A stretch of DNA of 64,000 nucleotides. Source: Tunicatimonas sp964551335. GTDB lineage: Bacteria; Bacteroidota; Bacteroidia; Cytophagales; Cyclobacteriaceae. Numbering within the stretch: position 1 is the stretch's first letter; the number at the start of each line of letters is the position of its first letter. Under the pieces are notes generated by a model. The model was not told the origin of the DNA. It ran no database searches and saw only the letters and a program-made list of their open reading frames with translations. Shown here in pieces: positions 52,914 to 62,904 of the stretch. The position numbers and the translations under genes are program-made. The stretch spans positions 46,719-110,718 of the forward strand of contig CAZKCO010000017.1 in the NCBI GenBank assembly GCA_964551335.1. Reading direction: 5' to 3'.

Positions 52914-54014
52914 CTAGGGAGTAATGGTCTCAATACTACCGTCCGGGAGATGAGTCAGTTCGGTTACTTTAATATTCCTCAGATGTGTCTGCCCACCCGA
53001 TAATTCGGTATCGTGGTAGAACAAATACCATTGATTCTGAAACTCGACAATTGAATGATGATTGGTCCAGCCAAGAACCGGATTTAATATGACTCCTTGG
53101 TAAGTAAATGGGCCGTAGGGATTGTCGCCAGTTGCGTAGGCAATGTAGTGAGTATCGCCGGTTGAATAAGAGAAATAATAGGTACCCTGATACTTATGCA
53201 CCCAGGCCGCCTCAAAGAATCGTCTTTCGTTGTCACCTGCTTGGAGCGGCTCTCCGTTTTCTTCCAGAATTTCCACCTCTGTTACCTCCTCAGCAAAACT
53301 GATCATGTCATCGGCCAGGCGCGCTATTTTAGGGCTGATCGCCGATAAAGAATCGGCAGGATACTCATCGGTGGGCATATATTCACCCGTTTCCCACCGC
53401 TGTAATTGTCCTCCCCATATTCCACCAAAGTACATATAATAAGACCCATCGGTATCTTGAAAAACTGCCGGATCAATACTGTAACTTCCTTCAATAGGTT
53501 CCGCTTCCGGTTCAAAAGGACCAGTGGGCGAATTACTTCGAGCAACCCCAATCCTAAAAACCCCTTCTTCGTCTTTAGCCGGAAAATATAAGTAGTAAGT
53601 TCCATCCCGGTAAGCGGCGTCGGGTGCCCACATCTGTCGCTTGGCCCAGGGAACATCATCTACTGACAAAGCCACCCCATGATCAGTCACTTCTCCGTTT
53701 ATATCATTCATGGAGAACACATGATAGTCTTGCATTGCAAAGTGGCTACCTAAATCATCCTGCGGAATACCGGATTCAATATCATGGGAAGGATAGATAT
53801 AAAGCGTGTTATCAAATACATGCGCCGATGGGTCAGCGGTATAAATATCAGAGACCAACGGTGCTGTTAGAAAATCAGACTGTTGAGTATTATCGACTTC
53901 AGCATCGGCGGTCTCGGCATCAGTTTGCTCTGACTTGGGACCTTGACATGACCAACCGAAAAACACAAAAATAAGTAAAACAGAACCGGGCAGGTTTGGC
54001 TTAAGAAAAAGCAT
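52914..54014 (-). CDS. GH43-family glycoside hydrolase lipoprotein
   Basis: 366 residues with a lipobox FFGWSCQGP. The five-bladed propeller starts with YTADPSAHVFDNTLYIYPSH (general-base Asp), continues with RQMWAPDAAYRDGTYYLYFP and SIDPAVFQDTDGSYYMYFGG (pKa-modulating Asp), and has the acid Glu in RFFEAAWVHKYQGTYYFSYS. Members cleave arabinan or xylan side chains. The upstream region contains a structured candidate leader or sRNA at 54150-54270. Confidence 0.93.
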   Translation of the reverse strand: MLFLKPNLPGSVLLIFVFFGWSCQGPKSEQTDAETADAEVDNTQQSDFLTAPLVSDIYTADPSAHVFDNTLYIYPSHDIESGIPQDDLGSHFAMQDYHVFSMNDINGEVTDHGVALSVDDVPWAKRQMWAPDAAYRDGTYYLYFPAKDEEGVFRIGVARSNSPTGPFEPEAEPIEGSYSIDPAVFQDTDGSYYMYFGGIWGGQLQRWETGEYMPTDEYPADSLSAISPKIARLADDMISFAEEVTEVEILEENGEPLQAGDNERRFFEAAWVHKYQGTYYFSYSTGDTHYIAYATGDNPYGPFTYQGVILNPVLGWTNHHSIVEFQNQWYLFYHDTELSGGQTHLRNIKVTELTHLPDGSIETITP

Positions 54015-54149
54015 TGACTAGAAGTTTAATTAACAGGTTGAAGAAACTTTGAATTTTTTAGGATCGCCCCCTCACCTGGGGCTTTCATTCTAAAATAATT
54101 GTAAAAAGAAACAGCCAGGATAGATCAGAATAGTATCAGCCCTACTCAG

Positions 54150-54270
54150 AAAAAAAGGCCAGCGAAGAACTCGTGGCCTAATACCCTTAAAGAGGGTTCA
54201 GATTGTTGTAAAGTAGTAAAAAAAGAGAGCACGAGCAACGCTAAAGGATTCGTAAGTATGACCTTTAGAT
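54150..54270 (-). ncRNA. candidate small RNA or attenuating leader
   Basis: On the minus strand three hairpins follow one another: CTAAAGG/CCTTTAG (54268-54241), ACCCT/AGGGT (54197-54183) and a terminator whose stem AGGCCACGA/TCGCTGGCCT (54179-54156) runs into a seven-T tract. Nothing in 54180-54528 is coding, so the terminator ends either a separate small RNA or the leader of the GH43 gene 135 bp downstream. An AT-rich stretch upstream could hold the promoter. Confidence 0.45.
54156..54179 (-). terminator. intrinsic terminator upstream of GH43 gene
   Basis: AGGCCA and TGGCCT pair, extended inside by CGA/TCG, followed on the minus strand by a T-tract. The remainder of 54015-54528 shows no further gene. 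Confidence 0.7.
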
Positions 54271-54528
54271 TGCACTTCAATATACAAAAACTACGTCAAT
54301 ATTTCATAACAATTAAAAATATTTCAAAAAATATCACTAATTCATCTTCTCACTTTTTCCATAATCCCAACTAACTACTGGAATACTAACTATTACACTG
54401 TTCCTGCACAAACAGTCAGATTCTCAATTTCCTAACTGCAAAATCTTTGGGGAATCCCTTAGAAAGTTATTACTTCGTCGTTAAGGAAATTGCAATCACC
54501 ATAGGCTTCATTGGCCAACTATTCTACC

Positions 54529-56742
54529 ATGCCCTTACCCGAAAATGATGCTAAAAGTACGAAGTTAGCCGCTAACGCACCTTCTCCAGGTAAGTTAGGT
54601 ACATTTGGTGGGGTATTTACTCCTTCATTACTGACCATACTGGGGGTTATCATGTACCTTCGCTTTGGTTGGGTAGTTGGTAACGTAGGGTTGGTGGGTA
54701 CGTTAATTATCGTTACTCTTTCTACCAGCATAACCTTTCTTACTTCCCTATCCATAGCTTCCATTGCTACTGATACCCAGGTGAAGGGAGGAGGAGCGTA
54801 CTATATGATTAGCCGCTCATTGGGTATTGAAGTTGGCGGAGCGGTAGGTATCCCACTGTTTATTGCCCAAGCACTTTCTGTAGCCCTCTACGTGATAGGT
54901 TTTGCCGAGAGTATCGTCGCCGTATTCCCCTTTCTTAGCTTAAAGTTGGTGGGCTGCGGAGTAACGTTAGCCATAGGGCTACTAGCTTTGTTCTCGACAC
55001 AGGCTACCATCCGCACCCAGTACTTCATTCTGGCGGCTATTTTTATTTCTTTGTTATCACTAGTGTTTGGCAGCCCTCTGGAGAATACCCAGATAGAAAT
55101 GTGGGGGGCCCCTGCCCACGCTAGTGAAGGCTTCTGGCGAGTATTTGCGGTATTTTTCCCAGCAGTAACTGGTATTATGGCGGGCGTGAATCTTTCGGGT
55201 GACTTAAAGAATCCGGCTAGATCCATTCCAAAAGGCACTTTTCTGGCTGTGGGCTGTGGGTATCTGGTTTATATGACGTTGCCGATAATTCTGGCTGGTC
55301 GGGCCGATGCTATTACCTTAATTGAAGATCCGCTAATAATGCGCCGCATTTCGTACTGGGGTAATGGCATTCTGTTGGGTGTTTGGGGAGCTACCTTGTC
55401 CAGTGCCGTCGGTAGTATTCTGGGTGCCCCCCGTATCCTGCAAGCATTGGCACAGGACGGAGTGTTGCCCCGGCGGTTTCATTGGCTGGGACGGGAACAC
55501 CCTCCCACGGGTATTCCGCGAGCCGGTACCATATTTACCATGGTCTTAGCTATTGTAGCTGTGGTACTGGGCGACCTGGATCTGATTGCCCCTATCCTCA
55601 CCATGTTTTTCCTAACTACCTACGGCGTGCTTAATATTGCGGCAGGATTAGAGCGCTTACTAGGTAGCCCTTCTTTCCGACCCAGTTTTCGTACCCACTG
55701 GTTCTTTTCGTTACTGGGAGCCCTGGGCTGTATTGCGGTTATGTTTCTCATTAACGCTTTGGCTACCCTAATCGCCGTTTTTATGGTAGCAGTCATTTTT
55801 GTGTGGCTTAAGCGCCGAGGCCTAAGAACCACCTGGGGCGATGTTCGGCGGGGTATGTGGCTGGCACTGACTCGCACGGCCCTGTTACGCATTGATCATA
55901 CCCCCGACCCCAAGAACTGGCGTCCGCATTTACTGGTGCTTTCCGGCGCTCCTACCAAGCGTTGGCATCTGATTGAACTATCTAATGCCATTGCCCAACG
56001 CAGTTCGCTCCTCACCGTCGCTACCGTGCTCCGTACCGAAGATGTGACCTACGAACGAATTAAATCCCTGGAAAATAACATCCGGGAATACCTGGAGGAA
56101 CGAGGTGTAGAATCGCTGGTGAAGGTTAAGGCTGATGAAGACCCGTTTTCAGGCGGGGTGCAGCTTATACAAACCTATGGCATCGGGGCACTGGTCCCCA
56201 ACACTATTTTGCTGGGTGATACTCGGGAGCTGACTCATCATGGTCCCTACTGCGCGATGATTGAACAATTCTATCAAGCCCGACGAAACGTAGTTATTGT
56301 ACGTGATGATGAAAAAGTAGGCTTTGCCAGCAAGCAATCCATTGATGTATGGTGGGGCGGATTACGTAAAAACGGGGCCCTGATGATGATTTTAGCCTAT
56401 CTGATTAGCCAGGACCCGAAATGGCAGAAGGTCAGTATCACCGTTAAAATGATGGTACCCTCGGAGGCTGCCGCCCATGATGCGAAGGCAAACCTAAGCC
56501 AGATCATTGACAATATGCGTATCCCCTTTCAGCATAAAGTGATCGTCAACGATCAGACTAATTTCTGGACCCTACTCAAGCAAGAATCTCAATCGGCGGA
56601 TCTGATTATGCTGGGACTGGCCGAACCCAATGAAAACTTCCTGGCCTATTACGAGCAGTTATCCGAACGAACCCAGGGCTTACCCGCCACCATGTTCGTA
56701 CTTGCTTCTCAGGAAATTGCTTTTGAGGAGATTTTGCTTTAA
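54529..56742 (+). CDS. SLC12-type cation-chloride cotransporter / APC permease
   Basis: 737 residues from the ATG at 54529; a TTG at 54511 is less likely. Twelve membrane segments (about 30-440) start with GTFGGVFTPSLLTILGVIMY and include LSTSITFLTSLSIASIATD and the loop FPAVTGIMAGVNLSGDLKNP, all typical of Na-K-Cl/K-Cl cotransporters. A cytoplasmic C-terminal domain of about 270 residues (RPHLLVLSGAPTKRWHLIEL) resembles the SLC12 C-terminus and universal-stress-type folds. Ion specificity is not visible. It ends in convergent space with the lipoprotein gene. Confidence 0.9.
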   Translation: MPLPENDAKSTKLAANAPSPGKLGTFGGVFTPSLLTILGVIMYLRFGWVVGNVGLVGTLIIVTLSTSITFLTSLSIASIATDTQVKGGGAYYMISRSLGIEVGGAVGIPLFIAQALSVALYVIGFAESIVAVFPFLSLKLVGCGVTLAIGLLALFSTQATIRTQYFILAAIFISLLSLVFGSPLENTQIEMWGAPAHASEGFWRVFAVFFPAVTGIMAGVNLSGDLKNPARSIPKGTFLAVGCGYLVYMTLPIILAGRADAITLIEDPLIMRRISYWGNGILLGVWGATLSSAVGSILGAPRILQALAQDGVLPRRFHWLGREHPPTGIPRAGTIFTMVLAIVAVVLGDLDLIAPILTMFFLTTYGVLNIAAGLERLLGSPSFRPSFRTHWFFSLLGALGCIAVMFLINALATLIAVFMVAVIFVWLKRRGLRTTWGDVRRGMWLALTRTALLRIDHTPDPKNWRPHLLVLSGAPTKRWHLIELSNAIAQRSSLLTVATVLRTEDVTYERIKSLENNIREYLEERGVESLVKVKADEDPFSGGVQLIQTYGIGALVPNTILLGDTRELTHHGPYCAMIEQFYQARRNVVIVRDDEKVGFASKQSIDVWWGGLRKNGALMMILAYLISQDPKWQKVSITVKMMVPSEAAAHDAKANLSQIIDNMRIPFQHKVIVNDQTNFWTLLKQESQSADLIMLGLAEPNENFLAYYEQLSERTQGLPATMFVLASQEIAFEEILL

Positions 56743-56784
56743 TCATCTACCGTTTTTTGCCCCGCCGGCATGTCAACCTGTTAT

Positions 56785-56836
56785 GGCGCTTTCTGCATCT
56801 ATGTTTTTGGTCCCAAGCCAGAAGCCAAAAAGCGCC
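56785..56836. repeat. convergent intergenic hairpin
   Basis: GGCGC (56785-56789) pairs with GCGCC (56832-56836) and TTTTTGG (56804-56810) with CCAAAAA (56825-56831), leaving an asymmetric bulge. No U-run follows on either strand. The rest of 56743-57033 shows no gene. Confidence 0.5.
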
Positions 56837-57033
56837 AAAGTAAGCTCCAACTAGGCGTTTAGCGTTTTATTGAAGTGAAGTCAGCGCTTAGACATAGCTC
56901 AGAAAGAGCTAAGATATAGAAATGCCGTACTTAGAGTGTAGGCGAAAAATAGCTTTTGTGCAAAAAGAGAGATGGGAAAATCTGCTATAATTTAGCCAAG
57001 AATGTTACACCCTACTGGGAATAGTAGAATTAC

Positions 57034-57498
57034 CTAAGGCTCTAGCAGATCTTCAGCCTGCTCCACATTGCGACGAAGTTTCCCGACCAGTAGTTCAATC
57101 TCCTTTTGTTCTTGATTAAGAAATGCTGTATCGGTACTAGCGGGCAGGCTGTCATGCTGAATTGGGTGCTGATTCTGCCAATCAATAAACGCTTCATCAG
57201 CTTCCGATAAATTGAAGTAGGTTTGTTCGTAGGCGTTAATTTCCTGAAGAATATCTTCAGTATTTTCCAGTCGATACAAACTATCCAATCGCTGATGAAC
57301 TATCATTCGTAGTTGCTGTATACGCTGGGCATCCTGCTTCAGGGTTTCTACTACATCAGTTAGAGAACCGCTCAAATTTCCTTCAGTTGAGAGAGACTGA
57401 TCGTCTGCATCTGAAGAATATACTGTTGAATCTTCTGAGGGCGGTGACTGGCAAGCCAGCAGATAACCCAAACCACCAATTAATACAAAGCGAAGCAT
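57034..57498 (-). CDS. hypothetical lipoprotein
   Basis: 154 residues with a lipobox GGLGYLLACQSPP. The mature part is acidic and helical (VVETLKQDAQRIQQLRMIVH; YEQTYFNLSEADEAFIDWQN). No family is recognised; similar short helical lipoproteins are common in Bacteroidota envelopes. It is 69 bp downstream of mdh on the same strand. Confidence 0.65.
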   Translation of the reverse strand: MLRFVLIGGLGYLLACQSPPSEDSTVYSSDADDQSLSTEGNLSGSLTDVVETLKQDAQRIQQLRMIVHQRLDSLYRLENTEDILQEINAYEQTYFNLSEADEAFIDWQNQHPIQHDSLPASTDTAFLNQEQKEIELLVGKLRRNVEQAEDLLEP

Positions 57499-57566
57499 GG
57501 GTTGAGGTGAGGTATAAAAGAGCGGATACGGTTACCGGCTAGTAAATCGTATCCGCCAATAAAGTA

Positions 57567-58499
57567 CTAGTTACTCATATTATCCAGCACCTGCATCACC
57601 TCGCGCACATGCTGTTCAGAGGTTTTGAGCAGTTCCATTTCATCGTCATTTAGTTGTAGCTCAATCACCTTTTCTACTCCGTTTTTACCAAGAATCACGG
57701 GCACTCCTAAGTAGCAGTTATCAATTCCATACTCTCCCTCCAACTGCACGCAAACCGGGAACACTCTGCGTTGGTCCCGTACAATAGCTTCTACCATCTG
57801 AGCCGCCGCTGAACCCGGTGCATACCAGGCCGAAGTACCCATTAATTTCACCAATTCGCCGCCACCGGTTTTGGTCCGTTGCACGATAGCCTCCAGCTTC
57901 TCATCGTCAATAAGTTCAGTAACCGGAATTCCACCCACAGTGGTGTAGCGAGGCAGTGGCACCATGGTATCACCATGGCCACCCATCAGTACGGCCTGAA
58001 TGTCCTTGGGAGAAACATTGATAGCTTCAGCTAAGAAGGCGCGGTAACGAGCCGTATCCAGGATACCCGCCATCCCCATTACTTTGGAGCGAGGTGCTTT
58101 GGAAGTGAGGTGTGCCTGATAGGTCATCACGTCCAACGGATTGGATACTACAATAATAACAGCCTCCGGTGAATGTTGAATTACATTCTCGGTAACGGAC
58201 TGCACGATCTTCGCGTTCGTGCCAATTAGGTCGTCGCGAGACATACCAGGTTTTCGTGGTAAGCCGGATGTAATTACTACCACCTCTGAACCGGCGGTTT
58301 TGCTGTAATCGTTGGTTGATCCGGTTGTACGGGTATCGTACAAATTTATGGGTGATTTTTGCCAAATATCTAGTGACTTACCTTCGGCAAGACCTTCTTT
58401 AATATCTACGACCACTACTTCATTGGCAATTTCCCGATAGGCCAGTACATCGGCACAGGTAGCACCTACATTACCAGCTCCTACGACAGTGACTTTCAT
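57567..58499 (-). CDS. mdh: malate dehydrogenase
   Basis: 310 residues, LDH-like type III MDH. NAD motif TVVGAGNVGATCADVLAY, substrate Arg loop GLPRKPGMSRDDLIGTNA, and catalytic His in GGHGDTMVPLPRY. The Arg in the loop after PRKPG marks malate rather than lactate. It oxidises malate to oxaloacetate in the TCA cycle. Promoter region is between it and the CNB gene. Confidence 0.96.
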   Translation of the reverse strand: MKVTVVGAGNVGATCADVLAYREIANEVVVVDIKEGLAEGKSLDIWQKSPINLYDTRTTGSTNDYSKTAGSEVVVITSGLPRKPGMSRDDLIGTNAKIVQSVTENVIQHSPEAVIIVVSNPLDVMTYQAHLTSKAPRSKVMGMAGILDTARYRAFLAEAINVSPKDIQAVLMGGHGDTMVPLPRYTTVGGIPVTELIDDEKLEAIVQRTKTGGGELVKLMGTSAWYAPGSAAAQMVEAIVRDQRRVFPVCVQLEGEYGIDNCYLGVPVILGKNGVEKVIELQLNDDEMELLKTSEQHVREVMQVLDNMSN

Positions 58500-58578
58500 A
58501 CGTTAGGTTTAGTTTTGGTGAAAAAATAATCTCTGATGCAATCTAAAGCAGGATACAGACAAACCCAAACCAAGCCTG

Positions 58579-59109
58579 CTAAATGTTGGCACTCACTTGG
58601 TTTAGATTGAAAAAGCCTTTGGCTGAACGATACACGTGGAACAAATCCTGAAGATAGGCATCATACATTTCTCCGAGTGAGGCTAGCATCTTTGCTTTAA
58701 TCCGGGGTTGATTGAAGAAAATATCTTGAATGTTCACATGAGGAATAACGTATAATTCCGCTTCAGTAGAGCGTACAATAGCACTATAAGGACGCTGGGT
58801 TCGGTCAAGCAGACTATTATTACCAAATGACTGACCGCTCGAAATGATATTTAGCGTTTCAAAGTCTTGTTCCTGGTCTATGAGCAGCGCAATCTTTCCA
58901 CTTTTGATCAGATATAAAGCGTGGCTGGGATCTTTACGAAAAAATACAACCTCGTCTTCCTTATACTTTCTTAGATACAGATATGAAAAAAAAGCTGATT
59001 GCTCCTTGGCAGTGAGACTTTCAAATAATTGAAAAGCAGATAAAAAAGTAATCAGTTCTTTTTCATCATCCGTAAACGAACGTTGAAAGGGGTTACGTAT
59101 CAAACTCAT
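58579..59109 (-). CDS. cyclic-nucleotide-binding-domain protein without HTH
   Basis: About 176 residues from the ATG at 59109 (59130 is an alternative). A single CNB fold (about 20-130; SHALYLIKSGKIALLIDQEQ, GQSFGNNSLLDRTQRPYSAI) is followed by a helical tail of 45 residues with no DNA-binding motif. The phosphate-binding cassette lacks the RxA Arg that binds cAMP tightly but keeps related residues. It may sense a nucleotide and act through protein contacts. It is adjacent to tilS and mdh on the same strand. Confidence 0.82.
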   Translation of the reverse strand: MSLIRNPFQRSFTDDEKELITFLSAFQLFESLTAKEQSAFFSYLYLRKYKEDEVVFFRKDPSHALYLIKSGKIALLIDQEQDFETLNIISSGQSFGNNSLLDRTQRPYSAIVRSTEAELYVIPHVNIQDIFFNQPRIKAKMLASLGEMYDAYLQDLFHVYRSAKGFFNLNQVSANI

Positions 59110-59151
59110 GCTAAAATCATTTCTAATCAAAAGTACACAGATTTTAAGAAA

Positions 59152-60504
59152 TCAGTTAGGCTGCCAACGAATTTCGTATACCTGCTGAGTTTGTTTAGTA
59201 ATACGAAACTGCTGGCTTATCCGATAACCCACCACCCAAACGATTTGGTCACTCGAGAGCAATACTATTACTTCTTCTTTGGCATAACGAGGCACTTTCA
59301 AATCGACCAAGAAATCGCTAATTTTTTTTTTACGATTCATCCCTAATGGTTGAAAACGGTCACCTTCCTGCCAGGTTCTCAGTTTTAAGGGAAACTTAAG
59401 CTTATGATAATCTAAGGCCGCTAACAAAGGATCAGCACTGATTGAGTACCCTTTCGCCGATAGAACCTTACCGGCTAACTGTCCGCCTAAAACCTCAGTA
59501 GTGTGTGATTCCTGATGTTCCATGGTGGTTGTAATTCGTAACCGTTCATCATTCTTAGTTATAACTAACTCATCTCGGTCAATCCATAAACTATGGCTGG
59601 CGGATTGAAAGTACGAACCCGCTTGGACTTGCTTGGTTAATGAGATCATTATTTGTCGCACATCTGTCCAGGAAAAGCCGTACGGAGCTAGCCACTCAGC
59701 CAGTAAAGAAGCTGCCTGCGGGTGCTGTATTACTATATTTTTTTGAATGACGAATCGATTTCCTATTTCATTCACAGCCTTTTTTTGTACCCGGCGAACT
59801 TCGGCCTGAAATACCGCTTCTACTTCTTGTAGGCGTTCTACAGTATGCTGAGTGGTGATAAGTAAGGAGGGGTTGATTTCCTGCAAAAGCGGTATTACCT
59901 GGTGTCTGATCCAGTTACGTTGGTATTTATCGTCAGCGTTAGTACGATCTTCTCGCCACCGAAGTCCTTGTTCTATTGCGTAATTAACGATTTCTTCTTT
60001 GGTAGCCCATAACAAGGGGCGAATCCAGAATGCGTTTTTGGGAAGCATGCCTTTCAGGCCGGAGATTCCTCCTCCTTTGGCCAGATTTAGAAGCAGTGTT
60101 TCCAGTTGATCGTTGTGATGATGAGCTAGCGCCACGTACTGATAACCTTCCTGAGTCAGAAGCTTTTCAACCCAAGCCCGGCGCAGCTCTCGGGCAGCCA
60201 TCTGAGTAGATATTTTATGCAGCTTAGAGTACTGGCTCGTTGAAAAAGATTGAGAGAAAAAAGCCACTCCGTACTGATCAGCCAATTGACGAACAAGCCC
60301 TTCATCTTGAACCGATTCTTCACCCCGCAGTTGAAAGTTTGCGTGGACAATAGCCCAATAGTGGTGTTCGTGGGCCATCAGGTGACAAAGCACGGTAGAG
60401 TCTACTCCCCCACTCACCGATAGCAGTATTCGGTCGTTGGGCTCGAACAACCGGTTTTCATTAATATATTTGCGAAACTTTTGCTGAAATGAATTCAATC
60501 CCAA
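59152..60504 (-). CDS. tilS: tRNA(Ile)-lysidine synthetase
   Basis: 450 residues. The PP-loop ATP motif ILLSVSGGVDSTVLCHLMAH and the following HANFQLRGEESVQDEGLVRQ are diagnostic; LAHHHNDQLETLLLNLAKGG is the second motif and the C-terminal TilS_C domain ends with WVVGYRISQQFRITKQT. It modifies C34 of tRNA-Ile(CAU). The OstA-like gene is divergent, 31 bp away. Confidence 0.96.
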   Translation of the reverse strand: MGLNSFQQKFRKYINENRLFEPNDRILLSVSGGVDSTVLCHLMAHEHHYWAIVHANFQLRGEESVQDEGLVRQLADQYGVAFFSQSFSTSQYSKLHKISTQMAARELRRAWVEKLLTQEGYQYVALAHHHNDQLETLLLNLAKGGGISGLKGMLPKNAFWIRPLLWATKEEIVNYAIEQGLRWREDRTNADDKYQRNWIRHQVIPLLQEINPSLLITTQHTVERLQEVEAVFQAEVRRVQKKAVNEIGNRFVIQKNIVIQHPQAASLLAEWLAPYGFSWTDVRQIMISLTKQVQAGSYFQSASHSLWIDRDELVITKNDERLRITTTMEHQESHTTEVLGGQLAGKVLSAKGYSISADPLLAALDYHKLKFPLKLRTWQEGDRFQPLGMNRKKKISDFLVDLKVPRYAKEEVIVLLSSDQIVWVVGYRISQQFRITKQTQQVYEIRWQPN

Positions 60505-60535
60505 ACGCGTTAAGTACGTTAAGGTACAAAATAGA

Positions 60536-62122
60536 ATGAAGAATATGCTACGCTATTGGGCATTCGTATTACTGCTGATGTTAGGAGGAAGCTTTTCCCT
60601 GTTTGGGCAGGGTAAGCTGAAAATTGAAAATGCGGAACAGTTGAAGGGTGAGAAGGATGCAGACGGAAATAGCTTCCAAAAGCTAGTGGGTAATGTTCGT
60701 CTAGTACAAGGAACTACCCGTATTTATGGTGATTCGGTAATCCGTTATCCCGAAAGAAATTTTGCCGAAGTATTTGGGGATATTGTTCGGATTGAGCAAA
60801 GCGATACCATCGTGGTAACGGGAGGTCAGTTACGATACTACGGTGACCAAAAACTTGCTGAAATGCGAGACAATGTGATTTACAAAGATCCTTCAATGAG
60901 TCTTTATACGGACTTCTTAGACTATAATATGGCGGAGGATATCGCTTACTACTACGAAGGGGGACGACTGGTAGATACGGCTAACGTACTGGTTAGCAAG
61001 CGGGGTACGTACTATACCAAATCTAATCTGGCTGCATTTAAGGACTCGGTAATTCTGACTAATCCTGAGTATAAGATGCGATCGGATACATTGGAATATA
61101 ATACCGCTACCAAGATTGTCTACACCCGCGGCCCTACTGAAATTACCGCTGAAGATGGAACAGTGCTCAACGCGGAAGCGGGAACCGAATATAGCACCAC
61201 TGATAAGCAATCCATTTTTGGACTGGGTACTATTGAAACCGAAGCCTACTTGATTAGTGCTGACCGACTGTTTGCTGATGAGCTAAATAAGCGTTACACC
61301 GCGAATAGTAACGTAAAAATGGTGTCCAAAGAACAGGATGTCATTATTACGGGTGACTCGGCTTTTTACCGGATGCAGGACGGCATTACCAAAATATTTG
61401 GCAACCCGGTGATGAGAAAAGTCATGGAAGGTGATACACTTTATTTGGCGGCTGATACGCTGGTAAGTGTTGAGGATTCCATACCGGCCAACGAGCGGAT
61501 ATTGGCTTACTCCCACGTGCGCATTTACCGTTTCGATCTACAAGGGATTGCTGACTCTTTGGCCTATCATCTATTAGATTCAGTGCTTTACTTCTACCAG
61601 GACCCAGTACTTTGGGCGCAAGGTAGCCAGATTAACGCCGACTCGATCAATCTGGAACTAGCTGGTGGTCAAATTCATAAAATGAATGCCAAGGACAATT
61701 CGTTCGTGGTCTCGATTGATACGTTGAAAAACTTCAACCAGATTAAAGGACGCGATATGGAGGCATTCTTTAATGAAGGCGATATTTCCAACATCAACGT
61801 TTACGGCAACGGCGAAAGCATCTATTTTCCTCTGGAAAATGATTCAGTGATAGTAGCTATGAATCGGATTTTATGCAGCGATATCTATATCTACTTTGAA
61901 GAGAACCAGTTAAGCAGCATCAAGTTCGATGTAAAACCGGAAGGTAAATTTATCCCACCCCACGAAATCACTCCGGAAAATACTAAATTGGATGGCTTCG
62001 CCTGGCGGGTAGAAGAACGCCCTAGTCTGGAAACTATTTTCGATTACACTCCACCTGAGGTTCCCGGACCACCACCCATCAATATTGAAGTTAAACCGGT
62101 CAGTATTCCTGCTATACCCTAA
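60536..62122 (+). CDS. OstA-like (LptA-type) protein
   Basis: 528 residues with a signal peptide (about 1-25). Repeated OstA/LptA beta-strands start with NSFQKLVGNVRLVQGTTRIY, then YPERNFAEVFGDIVRIEQSD, VTGGQLRYYGDQKLAEMRDN and again in FGLGTIETEAYLISADRLFA. The length is three to four times that of LptA, as usual for the Bacteroidota OstA-like proteins, suggesting a continuous beta-jellyroll bridge for lipopolysaccharide or a related lipid. The C-terminus is Pro-rich. Confidence 0.9.
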   Translation: MKNMLRYWAFVLLLMLGGSFSLFGQGKLKIENAEQLKGEKDADGNSFQKLVGNVRLVQGTTRIYGDSVIRYPERNFAEVFGDIVRIEQSDTIVVTGGQLRYYGDQKLAEMRDNVIYKDPSMSLYTDFLDYNMAEDIAYYYEGGRLVDTANVLVSKRGTYYTKSNLAAFKDSVILTNPEYKMRSDTLEYNTATKIVYTRGPTEITAEDGTVLNAEAGTEYSTTDKQSIFGLGTIETEAYLISADRLFADELNKRYTANSNVKMVSKEQDVIITGDSAFYRMQDGITKIFGNPVMRKVMEGDTLYLAADTLVSVEDSIPANERILAYSHVRIYRFDLQGIADSLAYHLLDSVLYFYQDPVLWAQGSQINADSINLELAGGQIHKMNAKDNSFVVSIDTLKNFNQIKGRDMEAFFNEGDISNINVYGNGESIYFPLENDSVIVAMNRILCSDIYIYFEENQLSSIKFDVKPEGKFIPPHEITPENTKLDGFAWRVEERPSLETIFDYTPPEVPGPPPINIEVKPVSIPAIP

Positions 62123-62123
62123 A

Positions 62124-62903
62124 CTACTGTACTTCCTTTGAATAAGGAAACGGGCTGGTAGCCGTCCAGCCGCCATCAACGACTAAGGTTTGACCCGTGA
62201 TATGGGATGCTTCAGGTGAAAGGAAAAACAAAGCGGCCTGGGCTATCTCCGAGGGTTGGGAGGGACGCCCGGTTGGAGTTACCCGTTCCCAACTAGCTAC
62301 ATAGTCATCGTCTTCTTGTAAAGTGCGCTCCGTAACGGTTGCTCCGGGCGCCAGCGCGTTAATCGTGATTTGGTGAGGAGAAAGCTCTACCACCAGATTC
62401 TTGGCCATCATACTGAGAGCGGCCTTTGTCATAGCGTAAACCGTAAGCTGAGCGGCAGCTTGCACTCCTATAACGGACGACATCAACAATACTCTACCAC
62501 CAGTTCCCTGTTGCCGCATTTGCCGAGCCGCGGCTTGGGTTAAAAAGAAACCACCTCGCAAATTTAGATCAATCACTTGCTGAAATCTCTCCTGAGACAA
62601 AGAAAAAAAATCACCAAAAAGCGTAATTCCGGCATTGGGAACCACCATATCAACTTGACCAAACTGCTTTAGGGCTTCCTCTACAATTTGTTGAGTAAAA
62701 TCTACCTGGCTGGCATCCCCCGGAAACGCCACACACTTTCCCTCTCCTTTAGCCTTTAAAGTTTCTGCCGCCCGTTGAGCGAGTGAAGCATCCAGGTCGT
62801 TCAATACCACCGATGCCCCTTCCTGTACCAGTTGGCGAGCAATCTCGTATCCGATTCCGGTTCCTGCTCCAGTGATTATCGCTACTTTGTTGAGAAATCT
62901 CAT
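62124..62903 (-). CDS. short-chain dehydrogenase/reductase
   Basis: 259 residues. Cofactor motif IITGAGTGIGYEIARQLVQE, structural NAG in VVPNAGITLFGDFF, catalytic Ser in LLMSSVIGVQAAA, YAMTKAALSMMAKN (Tyr, Lys), and an ending with HITGQTLVVDGGW. The substrate is unknown. It is one base after the alcohol dehydrogenase gene on the same strand, so the two form an operon, probably oxidising or reducing one sugar or polyol. Confidence 0.95.
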   Translation of the reverse strand: MRFLNKVAIITGAGTGIGYEIARQLVQEGASVVLNDLDASLAQRAAETLKAKGEGKCVAFPGDASQVDFTQQIVEEALKQFGQVDMVVPNAGITLFGDFFSLSQERFQQVIDLNLRGGFFLTQAAARQMRQQGTGGRVLLMSSVIGVQAAAQLTVYAMTKAALSMMAKNLVVELSPHQITINALAPGATVTERTLQEDDDYVASWERVTPTGRPSQPSEIAQAALFFLSPEASHITGQTLVVDGGWTATSPFPYSKEVQ

Positions 62904-62904
62904 A

